Below, piece by piece: positions 17,251-25,956 of a DNA stretch of 64,000 nucleotides (positions within the stretch are counted from its first letter, which is position 1; each line of letters opens with the position of its first letter). The translations under genes were made by a program, and so were the position numbers. The notes beneath the pieces were generated by a model. That model was not told where the DNA came from. It worked only from the letters and a program-made list of their open reading frames with translations, and did no database searches. The DNA lies in assembly GCF_014841125.1 (NCBI RefSeq), contig NZ_JACYTQ010000004.1, positions 62,001 through 126,000 on the forward strand, written 5' to 3'. Source of the DNA: Echinicola arenosa. Its GTDB lineage: Bacteria; Bacteroidota; Bacteroidia; Cytophagales; Cyclobacteriaceae.

Positions 17251-17945
17251 GCAAAGCAAGACTTTTGGTCGTGGAGGACGACCCAAATTTGGGAGATATT
17301 TTACAGGAGTACCTGACTATGAAAGGTTATGAAACCACCTTGTGCAGGGATGGTGAAGAGGGGTGGTCTAAATTCAAGAAAGATAAGTATGACCTCTGTA
17401 TCTTGGATATCATGATGCCTAAAAAGGATGGTTTTACCCTGGGCAAGGACATTAAAAAAATAGAAGAAGATATTCCGATCATTTACCTTACGGCCAAAAA
17501 CATGAAGGATGATGTGATCGAAGGATTGAAAATAGGAGCTGACGATTATATTACCAAGCCTTTCAGTATGGAGGAACTCTTGCTTCGGATTGGGGCAATC
17601 CTGAAAAGAACCCAGAAAGGCGCTGAAGGGCCAGCTGCGCTCAAAAATTACAGCATGGGAGATTTGGTGCTTCATTACGATGAACAAATCTTGGAAAGTC
17701 CAGAAGGTAAACATAAGTTGACTTCCAAAGAAAATGAATTGATCAGATTGTTAGCTGCTGAGCTGAATAAACCGGTAAACAGAAGCTATGCCCTGAAGCA
17801 AATTTGGGGAGATGACAGCTACTTCAATGCCAGGAGCATGGATGTCTATTTGAGTAAGATCAGAAAATTATTGAAGACCGATCCAAAGGTTCAGATCATT
17901 ACCTTGCATGGGGAAGGGTTCAAAATGGTAGTAAGCGAGGATTGA
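17247..17945 (+). CDS. OmpR/PhoB-family response regulator
   Basis: A 232-residue regulator. The receiver domain has the acidic pair in 'VVEDDPNLGD', phospho-acceptor D54 in 'LCILDIMMP', the T in 'IYLTAKN' and K104 in 'YITKPFS'. The C-terminal winged helix is Trans_reg_C type ('LTSKENELIRLLA', 'NARSMDVYLSKIRKLL', 'IITLHGEGFKMV'). The start codon overlaps the kinase stop (ATGA), so the two are translationally coupled. The divergent secreted-protein gene is the most obvious nearby target, but no direct-repeat operator was convincingly seen. Confidence 0.94.
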   Translation: MSKARLLVVEDDPNLGDILQEYLTMKGYETTLCRDGEEGWSKFKKDKYDLCILDIMMPKKDGFTLGKDIKKIEEDIPIIYLTAKNMKDDVIEGLKIGADDYITKPFSMEELLLRIGAILKRTQKGAEGPAALKNYSMGDLVLHYDEQILESPEGKHKLTSKENELIRLLAAELNKPVNRSYALKQIWGDDSYFNARSMDVYLSKIRKLLKTDPKVQIITLHGEGFKMVVSED

Positions 17946-17962
17946 TGCTTGTCAAGTCAAAA

Positions 17963-17999
17963 AAAATCCCCTGGGTTCACAGAGGAACTAGGGGATTTT
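17963..17999. terminator. Bidirectional intrinsic terminator
   Basis: Arms AAAATCCCCT (17963-17972) and AGGGGATTTT (17990-17999), with an inner GTTC/GAAC pairing, between the convergent response regulator and NRPS-like genes. Confidence 0.75.
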
Positions 18000-18014
18000 A
18001 AAATGAAAAATTAA

Positions 18015-20735
18015 CTAAACAGGTTCTTCTAAAAAGTGGTTAAGTTTTTTACCGAGGTCAAAAATAAAGGGTTCTTCAAAAAGTGTAAAATGATCTCCAT
18101 TTACAGGAATCACTTTAACTCCTTTCGCATAATCACTCCAGCCATTGGTTTTGTGGTCCAATGATTTGTTAGGGATGATTTTGGCCTTAAATAATACAAT
18201 GTTTACTTCTTGAGGAGAGGGACTGTAGTTTAACATTGCCTGATGGTTGATAGACCTGATTTTTTTGATTATGGAAGTGCGGTCGTTAGCTTCAGGTTTA
18301 GGTATCAGCCCAAGCTTTTGTAAAAGCTTTTGCTTTTTGCGTTTGACAACCCTGGATTTGATTTTTTGAAAAGTCTTAGGGGCTTGGAACATAACCTGAA
18401 ATTCAACCTTCCTTTTACTCAATGTTTTGCCAATTTGGCTCAACTTGGAGTCGTTTTCTTGGTCTAAGGGTGAAATTGAAGTGGCCTGGGTGTCAAAAAG
18501 TAATATGTGATCCACCCCTTTTCCCATTTTCCTCAAAATAGCCGCCATTTCATAAGCAATAAAACCGCCAAATGAATACCCTCCCAATATGTAAGGGCCA
18601 TCAGGGTTTTGATTTATGATTTCATTCACATAATGTTCAGCCATTTCTTCAATGGTATAATTGGGAGTTTCCTGACCGCTCAGCCCTTTGGACTGAAAAC
18701 CATAAATTGGTTGATTTTTATCTAAGAGATTGAGTAGCTTAAAGAAAGTGGAGGCGTTTGCTGCCATGCCATGAACCAAGTAAATGGGTGTTTTGGTCCC
18801 GCTTGTTCTGATCGGGACCAATGATCGCCACTGGTCTTCTTGATGACTCTCTGTATTCCAAGTATCCAAATACGACGCAAATTTCCTTATGGTAGGGTGT
18901 TGGAATAAAGCAGTCAAGGGAAGGTTTTTGCCAGTAGCTATATCCAGTTTGGTCATGACATCCACTGTTAATAGTGAATGTCCTCCAAGGTCAAAAAAGT
19001 CATCATCAATATTAATGGCAGCGATTCCAAGACTTTTGCTCCATATATTATGAATCAGCTCTTGGGTATCAGAGACGGGCTTTTGACCCTCTTTAAGTTG
19101 TATGATTTTGGCAGTGTTTGGGGAAGGAAGAGCCTTGCGGTCAATCTTATTATTGGCAGTTAAGGGAAGTCTTTCTAGCTTTACCCAATCTGTAGGGATC
19201 ATATAAGAAGGCAGTTTGGTGGAAAGTAATTCTTTCCAGGGACCAATATGTTGATCAAAGCTTGAGTCCGAATTTCCTTTTTCTGAAAGGACAATGTAGG
19301 CAACCAGTCTTTTGTTTCCTGGGATGTCTTCCCAGACTTCTACCGCTACTTCTGATATTTCTTCCTCCCGAAGAAGTTGTTGCTCTATTTCTCCCAGTTC
19401 AATTCTGTATCCTCTGATTTTAACTTGATGATCTATTCTTCCCAAGCATTCAATTTCCCCATTGGGTAAGGTTTTACCAAGGTCTCCTGTTTGATAAAGA
19501 ACGGGATGCTGATCGTCAAAAGGGTTTACAACAAAACGTTCTTGGGTCAAGTCTTTTCTACCTAAGTAACCTAGGGAAACTCCCTCTCCACTGATATAAA
19601 TTTCACCTACTTCCCCGTCCTCTACCTGTTGCATGTTCTCATCCAAAATATAGACTTGGGTATGGTCAATTGGTACTCCAATACTGATCTTTTCTTCGCC
19701 AATCTCCAATTTTTTCATGGTGGAGTATATGGTGGTTTCAGTTGGTCCGTAACCATTCCATACCTCTTGTGAAAGAGACAAAAGTTTGTTAGCCAAGTCT
19801 TTGGGGAAGGCTTCTCCCCCACTGAGTACTCTTAATGGAAGTGACTTGTCCCAGCCCGCCATAGAAAGCATCCGCCAAGTTGCAGGAGTGGCCTGCATAA
19901 AAGTGATTCCCTTTTCGATCAAGAGTTTGAGCAGGGTTCTTCCATCTTTAATGGCCAAGGAATCAGCTAATACTATTGTTGCCCCGCTGATAAGAGGGAG
20001 AAACATTTCCAAACAAGCTATGTCAAATGAAATGGTGGTAATGGCCAAGAGTTTATCACTTGGATACATTCCTGGCTTTTTCCGCACGCTTAACAGAAAG
20101 TTACTCAGATTTCTGTGTGAGATTTGGACACCTTTAGGTTTGCCTGTAGAACCAGAAGTATATAAAATATAGGCTAAGCTGCTTGGGGATTGTTTGCGCT
20201 GGAAATACCAGGATTGATAGGCGAATAGCATGTCGCTAATCTTCTTAAAAGAAAGCTGCTCTATGCCTTGCATCGCTGCGCTTTCAAATGTATTGGAAGT
20301 GATAATTAACTTTGCTCCTGCATCTTCAAGCATGTAGTTTAATCTGTTTGTGGGGAAGTTTGGATCAAGAGGCAGGTAGGCACATCCTGATTTGGCTACA
20401 CCCAATATAGCCACGATCATGTCTATAGATCGGTCCATTGCAATACCAATGATATTCCCCTCTGAGAGCCCCTTGTCCAGAAGTAATGCTGCTAGCTGGT
20501 TGGACCTGGTTTCCAACTCTTGGTAGGTCATGGTTTGATCAAAAAACTCTATGGCGGATTTTTCAGGATATTTTGATGCCATTTCATGGATCATCTCCAT
20601 AAAAGGTACATCTAATAGGCCGTTCTGAGGTTCAATACTTTTGGTAGTCAAAAATTCATCCGAACAAGGAGTTAAAAAGTTTGATGTTAAAAAAGCTGCC
20701 TTGTTCGGATAATGTTGGTTGTCAACTGTACTCAT
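18015..20735 (-). CDS. Stand-alone NRPS-like enzyme: adenylation, carrier protein and thioesterase domains
   Basis: A 906-residue single module without a condensation domain. The adenylation domain (about 45-540) has 'LYTSGSTGKPKGV' (A3), 'GYGPTETT' (A5), 'YQTGDLG' (A7), 'GRIDHQVKIRGYRIELGEIE' (A8) and K530 in 'LTANNKIDRKALP' (A10). By alignment to the GrsA pocket I read the specificity residues as D238, I239, L242, Q281, L304, G306, G328, I336, Y337, K530, which resembles glycine-type codes (DILQLG...). The carrier domain follows with S587 in 'DLGGHSL', then a type I thioesterase with S721 in 'GGYSFGG', D748 in 'LLFDTQ' and a late His in 'NGDHFTLFEE'. It should load an amino or related acid and release it by hydrolysis, self-condensation or transfer. 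No phosphopantetheinyl transferase, condensation or tailoring gene is nearby. Preceded by ~290 bp of AT-rich DNA. Confidence 0.9.
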   Translation of the reverse strand: MSTVDNQHYPNKAAFLTSNFLTPCSDEFLTTKSIEPQNGLLDVPFMEMIHEMASKYPEKSAIEFFDQTMTYQELETRSNQLAALLLDKGLSEGNIIGIAMDRSIDMIVAILGVAKSGCAYLPLDPNFPTNRLNYMLEDAGAKLIITSNTFESAAMQGIEQLSFKKISDMLFAYQSWYFQRKQSPSSLAYILYTSGSTGKPKGVQISHRNLSNFLLSVRKKPGMYPSDKLLAITTISFDIACLEMFLPLISGATIVLADSLAIKDGRTLLKLLIEKGITFMQATPATWRMLSMAGWDKSLPLRVLSGGEAFPKDLANKLLSLSQEVWNGYGPTETTIYSTMKKLEIGEEKISIGVPIDHTQVYILDENMQQVEDGEVGEIYISGEGVSLGYLGRKDLTQERFVVNPFDDQHPVLYQTGDLGKTLPNGEIECLGRIDHQVKIRGYRIELGEIEQQLLREEEISEVAVEVWEDIPGNKRLVAYIVLSEKGNSDSSFDQHIGPWKELLSTKLPSYMIPTDWVKLERLPLTANNKIDRKALPSPNTAKIIQLKEGQKPVSDTQELIHNIWSKSLGIAAINIDDDFFDLGGHSLLTVDVMTKLDIATGKNLPLTALFQHPTIRKFASYLDTWNTESHQEDQWRSLVPIRTSGTKTPIYLVHGMAANASTFFKLLNLLDKNQPIYGFQSKGLSGQETPNYTIEEMAEHYVNEIINQNPDGPYILGGYSFGGFIAYEMAAILRKMGKGVDHILLFDTQATSISPLDQENDSKLSQIGKTLSKRKVEFQVMFQAPKTFQKIKSRVVKRKKQKLLQKLGLIPKPEANDRTSIIKKIRSINHQAMLNYSPSPQEVNIVLFKAKIIPNKSLDHKTNGWSDYAKGVKVIPVNGDHFTLFEEPFIFDLGKKLNHFLEEPV

Positions 20736-21023
20736 GTTAAAAGATCGTTAGTAATTAAAAGTGAGCTAAAAAAGCTTAATGTTTTACCAATTTCCCTATT
20801 CTTGATTAGCCAGACTAGGTTATTTCAATAATTAGGAATTATTGGATTTTAATTAATAATTAGCCGTAAATAATTTTTTCTTATTACTTGTTTGTAAATA
20901 TAAAAATGAATTTCATAAACAAAAAAATGTTATACATATTTTTTTAAACTTTTTCATTTCAATGGAAAATATTTGGGACAAAAGGGGGAAGAATTAATGA
21001 TCAGCAGGACTGGAGTTGGTTAT

Positions 21024-21959
21024 TTAATCCTTCTTTAAAAATGCAATATTTCTTTTAAGTCCGGAAAGCTTTGTTCGCTTAACGGCTGATTTTTGGAAGA
21101 CCTTGCTGAAAGTTTCTTGGGTGATCTCTTCCCAGTCTTTTTGACTAAATTCTTTTAAATCGGGGTGTGGATGAAAAGCTGGTTCATGATGTGATTGGGA
21201 AAATCTGTTCCAAGGGCATACATCTTGGCAGATGTCACATCCAAACATCCAATTTTCAAATTTTCCTTTCACTTCAGCAGGGATTTCCTCTTTCAGTTCA
21301 ATAGTGAAATAGGAAATGCATTTGGACCCATCCACTACTCCGGGCTGGACAATTGCATCAGTTGGACAGGCATCAATGCATCGGGTACAGCTCCCGCAAA
21401 AATCCTTGGCAATGGGTAGGTCAGGAGTTGCTTTTAGGTCAATGATCAATTCGGCCAGGAAGAAAAAACTGCCCATTTTTCGGTTTAACAATAAACTGTT
21501 CTTGCCCTGCCATCCAAGACCAGCTTTTTGGGCCCATTGTCTTTCCATGACGGGCGCTGAGTCCACAAAAGCCCGGCCTCCTATTTCCCCTATTTCTTCC
21601 TTTAGGCGATTTAGGAAATCTTTTAATTTATCTTTGATCACAAAATGATAGTCTTTGCCATAGGCATATTTGGCTATTTTGTAATCTTCCTTGCCTTCTG
21701 GAAGTTTCTCTTCTGGAAAATAATTGTAAATGAGACTAACCACTGTTTTAGCTCCTTCCACCAACTGGGTTGGGTCAAGTCTTTTGTCAAAATGATTGGC
21801 CATATAGGCCATCTCACCATGATAGTTTTGGTTCAGCCATGCTTCCAATTTGGGAGCTTCTTCTTCCAGAAAGCCAGCTTCAGCAATTCCGCAGAACTCA
21901 AAACCCAGTTCTTTGGCAATTTTTTTTAGAGTAGCTGCATTTTGATCCTGACGGCTCAT
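21024..21959 (-). CDS. queG: Epoxyqueuosine reductase
   Basis: Reduces epoxyqueuosine to queuosine in the tRNA wobble position, using cobalamin and two [4Fe-4S] clusters. The 311-residue protein contains '[22 protein letters not shown]', typical of the cobalamin-binding region, and two ferredoxin-like cysteine motifs: '[12 protein letters not shown]' and '[11 protein letters not shown]'. Length suits the short Bacteroidota QueG without the C-terminal HEAT repeats. It lies about 50 bases after ruvB on the same strand and may share its transcript. Confidence 0.93.
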   Translation of the reverse strand: MSRQDQNAATLKKIAKELGFEFCGIAEAGFLEEEAPKLEAWLNQNYHGEMAYMANHFDKRLDPTQLVEGAKTVVSLIYNYFPEEKLPEGKEDYKIAKYAYGKDYHFVIKDKLKDFLNRLKEEIGEIGGRAFVDSAPVMERQWAQKAGLGWQGKNSLLLNRKMGSFFFLAELIIDLKATPDLPIAKDFCGSCTRCIDACPTDAIVQPGVVDGSKCISYFTIELKEEIPAEVKGKFENWMFGCDICQDVCPWNRFSQSHHEPAFHPHPDLKEFSQKDWEEITQETFSKVFQKSAVKRTKLSGLKRNIAFLKKD

Positions 21960-22014
21960 GGATGATATTTTACTATAAAAGAAATTACTGGACTAATAAG
22001 GGAGGAATGACTGA

Positions 22015-23052
22015 TTAATCCCCAAATAAAGGTCCTGTTTGACCACCAAAGTTAGGGCGGATATTGAGGTGCTTGTAGGCAAGTTCTGTGGCAACCCTTC
22101 CCCTAGAGGTCCTTTTGAGATAGCCTTCTTGAATCAAAAAGGGCTCATAAACTTCCTCAATGGTTTCCCCTTCCTCACCACAGGCAGTGGCAATGGTAGA
22201 GATTCCCACAGGCCCCCCTTTGAATTTGTCAATAATGGTCATCAGGATGCGGTTGTCCATTTCATCCAGGCCGTTCTCATCCACGTCCAAGGCATCCAAG
22301 CCCATTTTGGCAATGTCCAAGGTTATGGTGCCATTGCCTTTGATATCCGCAAAGTCGCGGGTTCTGCGCAAAAGGGTATTGGCAATCCTAGGCGTACCGC
22401 GACTCCTTCTAGCAATTTCATATGCTGCCACTTCATCAATGGGAGCTCCTAGGATATTGGCTGATCTGGTGACAATTGTCGTCAACAACTTGGAATCATA
22501 ATATTCCAGTCTTGCATTGATCCCGAACCTTGCGCGGAGAGGAGAGGTCAACAGCCCCGACCGGGTAGTTGCTCCAATCAAGGTGAAAGGGTTAAGGGAA
22601 ATTTGTACGGAACGGGCATTGGGACCAGAATCTAACATGATATCGATACGAAAATCCTCCATGGCTGAATACAGGTATTCTTCCACGACTGCATTGAGTC
22701 GATGAATTTCATCGATAAAGAGAACGTCCCCCTGCTCTAAGTTGGTTAGCAAGCCAGCCAAGTCAGAAGGCTTATCCAAAACGGGACCCGAAGTGATTTT
22801 TAAGCTTGATTCTAGCTCATTGGCAATGATATGACTGAGGGTGGTCTTTCCCAATCCTGGAGGGCCATGGAGCAGGACATGATCCAATGGTTCACCCCTT
22901 TTTTTTGCTGCAAGCACAAAGACCTGGATATTATCAACAATTTTTTGTTGGCCTGTAAAATCATCAAAGCTTAAGGGTCTGAGAGCTTTCTCAATTTCCC
23001 TGTCCGTTTGACTAAAGTGTTCGTTCTCTCCGCTTAGATAGTCTTCTCTCAT
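22015..23052 (-). CDS. ruvB: Holliday junction branch migration ATPase RuvB
   Basis: Motor of the RuvABC resolvasome in homologous recombination. The 345-residue AAA+ protein has Walker A '[11 protein letters not shown]', Walker B '[10 protein letters not shown]', sensor 1 '[11 protein letters not shown]', the sensor 2 region '[14 protein letters not shown]' and the C-terminal DNA-binding winged helix ('[17 protein letters not shown]'). The start at 23052 ([10 protein letters not shown]) fits the family; an ATG eight codons upstream lies beyond the candidate promoter. It is followed by queG on the same strand. ruvA and ruvC are not in the window. Confidence 0.95.
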   Translation of the reverse strand: MREDYLSGENEHFSQTDREIEKALRPLSFDDFTGQQKIVDNIQVFVLAAKKRGEPLDHVLLHGPPGLGKTTLSHIIANELESSLKITSGPVLDKPSDLAGLLTNLEQGDVLFIDEIHRLNAVVEEYLYSAMEDFRIDIMLDSGPNARSVQISLNPFTLIGATTRSGLLTSPLRARFGINARLEYYDSKLLTTIVTRSANILGAPIDEVAAYEIARRSRGTPRIANTLLRRTRDFADIKGNGTITLDIAKMGLDALDVDENGLDEMDNRILMTIIDKFKGGPVGISTIATACGEEGETIEEVYEPFLIQEGYLKRTSRGRVATELAYKHLNIRPNFGGQTGPLFGD

Positions 23053-23073
23053 ATTGTGCACATTCCTTGAATA

Positions 23074-23081
23074 CAAATATA
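23074..23081 (-). promoter_or_regulatory. Candidate -7 element for ruvB
   Basis: Minus-strand TATATTTG, an exact TAnnTTTG match 21 bases before the chosen ruvB ATG. It supports the downstream start codon. No -33 element at the right spacing. Confidence 0.4.
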
Positions 23082-23217
23082 GGAATTCTTCAATTGGGAG
23101 CGGGAGAAAGTAGGGGGACTAAATTTAATCGAGATGCAATTTCATTGCGTCTTTCGATCTTTTATTTTTTCAATATTTAAAATTAAAGGTAACTTTCGGA
23201 AAAATTTGCCCGATTCC

Positions 23218-24279
23218 ATGCAAAAAAACGCCAGAAAGAATATTATTTACTCCATCATCCTACTTTTGGTGGTTTTTCTCGTCTTTCTCTACAGACAAAA
23301 TCAAAGTGCTCCTAAAGCGCCTGAGCCAGAAAAAGAGGGCAAAATGGTCATTACTGGAAAGACGATGGGAACAACATATCGTATTGTTTATTTGGACTTG
23401 GAGAACCGGGATTTTACTAATTCTGTGGACTCTCTATTGATGCGGTTTAATGAATCTCTTTCTACCTACATATCAGATTCTGAACTTAGTAGGTTTAATC
23501 AAAGGGACACTTTGGTTTTTGAATCAACTTATTTGCCTACCATTATAAAAAGAAGTAAAACCATTAACCAAGCAACTTCAGGGGCATTTGATCCAACAGT
23601 AGGTCCTTTGGTCAATGTTTGGGGGTTTGGTCCTGAAGGAGCCCAGCTAAAGGATAGTGTGCAGGTAGGCCAAATTCTGAGATTGGTGGGCTATGATAAA
23701 ATCCAATTCGATGAAGAAAAGACTTGGAAGACCCAAAAAGGGGTTTATCTTGATTTTAGCGCCATTGCCAAAGGATATGGCGTGGATGTGGTGGCTGATT
23801 TCCTGGAGTCAAAAGGTGTTGAAGACATGCTGGTGGAGATTGGAGGGGAATTGGTGGCCAAAGGAACGAATGAGAATGATGAGCTCTGGAAGGTGGGTGT
23901 AAACCAGCCCAGTGATGATATCAGTTCGAATGATATATTTAGCATTATTGCTTTGGATAATCGTGGCATGGCCACTTCTGGAAATTACCGAAACTACTAT
24001 TATAAAGATAGCATGAGGTATTCCCATACCATAGATCCAAAAACTGGATATCCAGTGAGTCACGGTTTATTGAGTGCGACGGTATTGGCAAAAGACTGTA
24101 TGACTGCGGATGCCTTTGCCACAGCAATGATGGTATTAGGCACAGAAAGGGCCATTGAACTGGAGAAAAAACAGCCTAACTTGGATGTGTTTTTAATTTA
24201 TAATGACAGTTTGGGCATGCAAACCTATGTGAGCGAAAAACTGAAGCCGTTCGTTTCTTACATCAAAGGGCAAAATTAA
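23218..24279 (+). CDS. apbE: FAD:protein FMN transferase (ApbE family)
   Basis: Transfers FMN from FAD to a Thr/Ser of target proteins such as Nqr/Rnf subunits, in the periplasm. The start at 23218 (MQKNARKN) gives a membrane anchor at about residues 8-26 directly followed by a linker. The catalytic domain has 'GKTMGTTYRI', 'SGAFDPTVGPLVNVWGFG', 'LDFSAIAKGYGVDVV', 'MLVEIGGELVAKG' and 'YSHTIDPKTGYPV', with the metal-binding Asp/Thr region 'CMTADAFATAMMVLG'. 353 residues, full length. It is followed six bases later by a ZIP transporter gene. Confidence 0.9.
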   Translation: MQKNARKNIIYSIILLLVVFLVFLYRQNQSAPKAPEPEKEGKMVITGKTMGTTYRIVYLDLENRDFTNSVDSLLMRFNESLSTYISDSELSRFNQRDTLVFESTYLPTIIKRSKTINQATSGAFDPTVGPLVNVWGFGPEGAQLKDSVQVGQILRLVGYDKIQFDEEKTWKTQKGVYLDFSAIAKGYGVDVVADFLESKGVEDMLVEIGGELVAKGTNENDELWKVGVNQPSDDISSNDIFSIIALDNRGMATSGNYRNYYYKDSMRYSHTIDPKTGYPVSHGLLSATVLAKDCMTADAFATAMMVLGTERAIELEKKQPNLDVFLIYNDSLGMQTYVSEKLKPFVSYIKGQN

Positions 24280-24285
24280 TAAGCT

Positions 24286-25017
24286 ATGGTCGTCAAAATT
24301 CTGGTACTTTTTTTATCTGCCTTTTTGGCGGGAATGTTAGCCTTATTTATGCCCCAATGGAAGGAAAAAAACTTCAAGATGATCCTGATCTTTGCGGGGT
24401 CATATCTCTTTTCCATTACAGTCTTACATATTCTTCCTGAGCTTTTTGCCAATAGGGATTCTGCCTATTATATGGGGCTCTATGTGTTGATAGGTTTCTT
24501 GTTGCAGCAGGTTTTGGAGTTTCTTTCTTCAGGAATAGAACATGGGCATATCCATCATCACGGTGGAGGAAGGAATACTGTTTGGATGGTGATGATTGGA
24601 CTTTCCTTGCATGCTTTTTTGGAGGGAACTCTGCTCAGTCAGCAGCCTTCTTTGACGGGACATCATCATGGAAGCGAAACATTGATGTTTGGCATTATCA
24701 TGCACAAGGCACCAGCGGCATTTGCTTTAGTGGCCGTTTTATTGAGTAGTTTAAAAAAGAATCTTGTTATAGTGCTTCTACTGGTATTTGCTTTGGCTTC
24801 ACCCTTGGGAATGATAAGCAGTGCTTTGCTTCAAGAGCAAAGCATCCTCACCACTGAGGCTATGGATGTGCTTTTTGGATTAGTGGCAGGAGGTTTTTTG
24901 CATATTTCTACCACCATTTTCTTTGAAAGTAGTCCCCATCATAAATTCCATTTCAAGCGTTTGTTGATAAGTTTACTGGCAGCATTGGTGGCTATTGCAT
25001 CGGAGTATTTGCTATAA
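24286..25017 (+). CDS. ZIP-family metal transporter
   Basis: The 243-residue membrane protein has about eight hydrophobic segments and two His-rich stretches: 'EHGHIHHHGG' after the third helix and 'GHHHG' in the central loop. The ZIP signature region is recognisable: 'IGLSLHAFLEGTLL' (helix 4) and 'GIIMHKAPAAFALVAVLL' (helix 5), with the metal-coordinating His/Glu residues. It likely moves Zn2+ or another divalent metal into the cytoplasm. It sits six bases after apbE, so they are co-transcribed. No Zur-like operator was identified. Confidence 0.85.
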   Translation: MVVKILVLFLSAFLAGMLALFMPQWKEKNFKMILIFAGSYLFSITVLHILPELFANRDSAYYMGLYVLIGFLLQQVLEFLSSGIEHGHIHHHGGGRNTVWMVMIGLSLHAFLEGTLLSQQPSLTGHHHGSETLMFGIIMHKAPAAFALVAVLLSSLKKNLVIVLLLVFALASPLGMISSALLQEQSILTTEAMDVLFGLVAGGFLHISTTIFFESSPHHKFHFKRLLISLLAALVAIASEYLL

Positions 25018-25028
25018 TGAAAGGTGGT

Positions 25029-25415
25029 TTAGGGGCAGCTTGTTTCTGAAAATGCCTTTCCTACCATTGCTGGTACGGCAAATGGCGCATAAAGCGTTTG
25101 GCATATGACCAGTTCGTGCAAGTCTGCATCTTTCTCTGGATCATAAATTCTTACCCTATAAAATCCATCTTGGGTTATTTGGACTCCGTTTTTTGGCACT
25201 ATTTTAATCACTCTAGAATAAGAAGTGCCATCATAATAGGTAATGGATTCTCCGACATTTGATGGGGATAATACTTCGATCAAGATAAAATCGGAACATT
25301 GCTCCTTTCCAATTATTTTTCCTTGGACGCATTCGGGGATCAGTTCGACCTCGTCACACCCCAAAAATAAAAAGGCAAAAAGATATAAAACGTAAAGACT
25401 TTTTTTCATCATCAT
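25029..25415 (-). CDS. Small lipoprotein of unknown function
   Basis: A 128-residue protein with a lipoprotein signal peptide ending in 'LFLGC' (Cys near residue 20) and several further cysteines ('PECVQG', 'EQCSDF', 'VICQT', C-terminal 'TSCP') that could form disulphides. The body is beta-rich. I do not recognise a family. It is convergent with the ZIP transporter gene, with only 11 bases between the two stops. The exact start among three consecutive Met codons is uncertain. Confidence 0.65.
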   Translation of the reverse strand: MMMKKSLYVLYLFAFLFLGCDEVELIPECVQGKIIGKEQCSDFILIEVLSPSNVGESITYYDGTSYSRVIKIVPKNGVQITQDGFYRVRIYDPEKDADLHELVICQTLYAPFAVPAMVGKAFSETSCP

Positions 25416-25611
25416 TTCTGTTTGTAACCTATACGCTTATAGATTCTCTTTCGCTACATCAAGTTTTTTTAGTTTTTGATAGATGTACTGTAGTGTACTG
25501 GCAGGGTGATAAATTATTTGGCGATTTTAAGGATAATCCCTCTTTTTGTTGTTAATTGATAAGTTATAATAAAAGGTAAGGTAAATAAGGAAGCCCTTTG
25601 GTGAATCTTTG

Positions 25612-25644
25612 TTTGGACCGCTTAAACCTAGTAGCTTTAATTTG
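25612..25644 (+). promoter_or_regulatory. Candidate promoter for the DUF4212/symporter genes
   Basis: TTTG (25612-25615), a 21-base spacer, then TTAATTTG (25637-25644), one mismatch from TAnnTTTG, ending 28 bases before the DUF4212 ATG. Confidence 0.4.
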
Positions 25645-25672
25645 ATAATACCCATCATAGCAAAATAGAATT

Positions 25673-25930
25673 ATGAATCATCAAGAAAAAATGAAAGCTT
25701 ATTGGAGAAAGAATGTTAAAATTCTGCTTTCACTGTTGGCTGTTTGGTTTACAGTCTCCTTTGGCTTTGGCATCATCCTAGTAGATACATTTAACAAGAT
25801 TCAGGTAGGAGGTTTTAAACTTGGATTTTGGTTTGCCCAGCAAGGATCTATTTATGTTTTTGTAGTGCTGGTCTTTGTCTATGTCTGGTTGCTCAATAGA
25901 TTGGATCGGGAATTTGATGTACACGAATAA
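25673..25930 (+). CDS. DUF4212 small subunit of a sodium/solute symporter
   Basis: An 85-residue protein with two membrane helices (about 17-40 and 57-77) and the family features 'YWRKNVKILLSLLAVWF', 'GFKLGFWFAQQG' and 'VYVWLLNRLDREFD'. DUF4212 proteins are always encoded just before a VC_2705-type sodium:solute symporter and are regarded as its small subunit; the symporter gene follows by 26 bases here. Very likely the first gene of the acetate-type module. Confidence 0.88.
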   Translation: MNHQEKMKAYWRKNVKILLSLLAVWFTVSFGFGIILVDTFNKIQVGGFKLGFWFAQQGSIYVFVVLVFVYVWLLNRLDREFDVHE

Positions 25931-25956
25931 TTTTTCAAACCCAAAAGAAACCTAAA

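Noticed and set aside
20736-21023. AT-rich gap upstream of the NRPS-like gene as a regulatory RNA or origin
   Set aside because: It is simply AT-rich with no convincing hairpin, repeat or promoter pair; only a promoter for the minus-strand gene is expected here.
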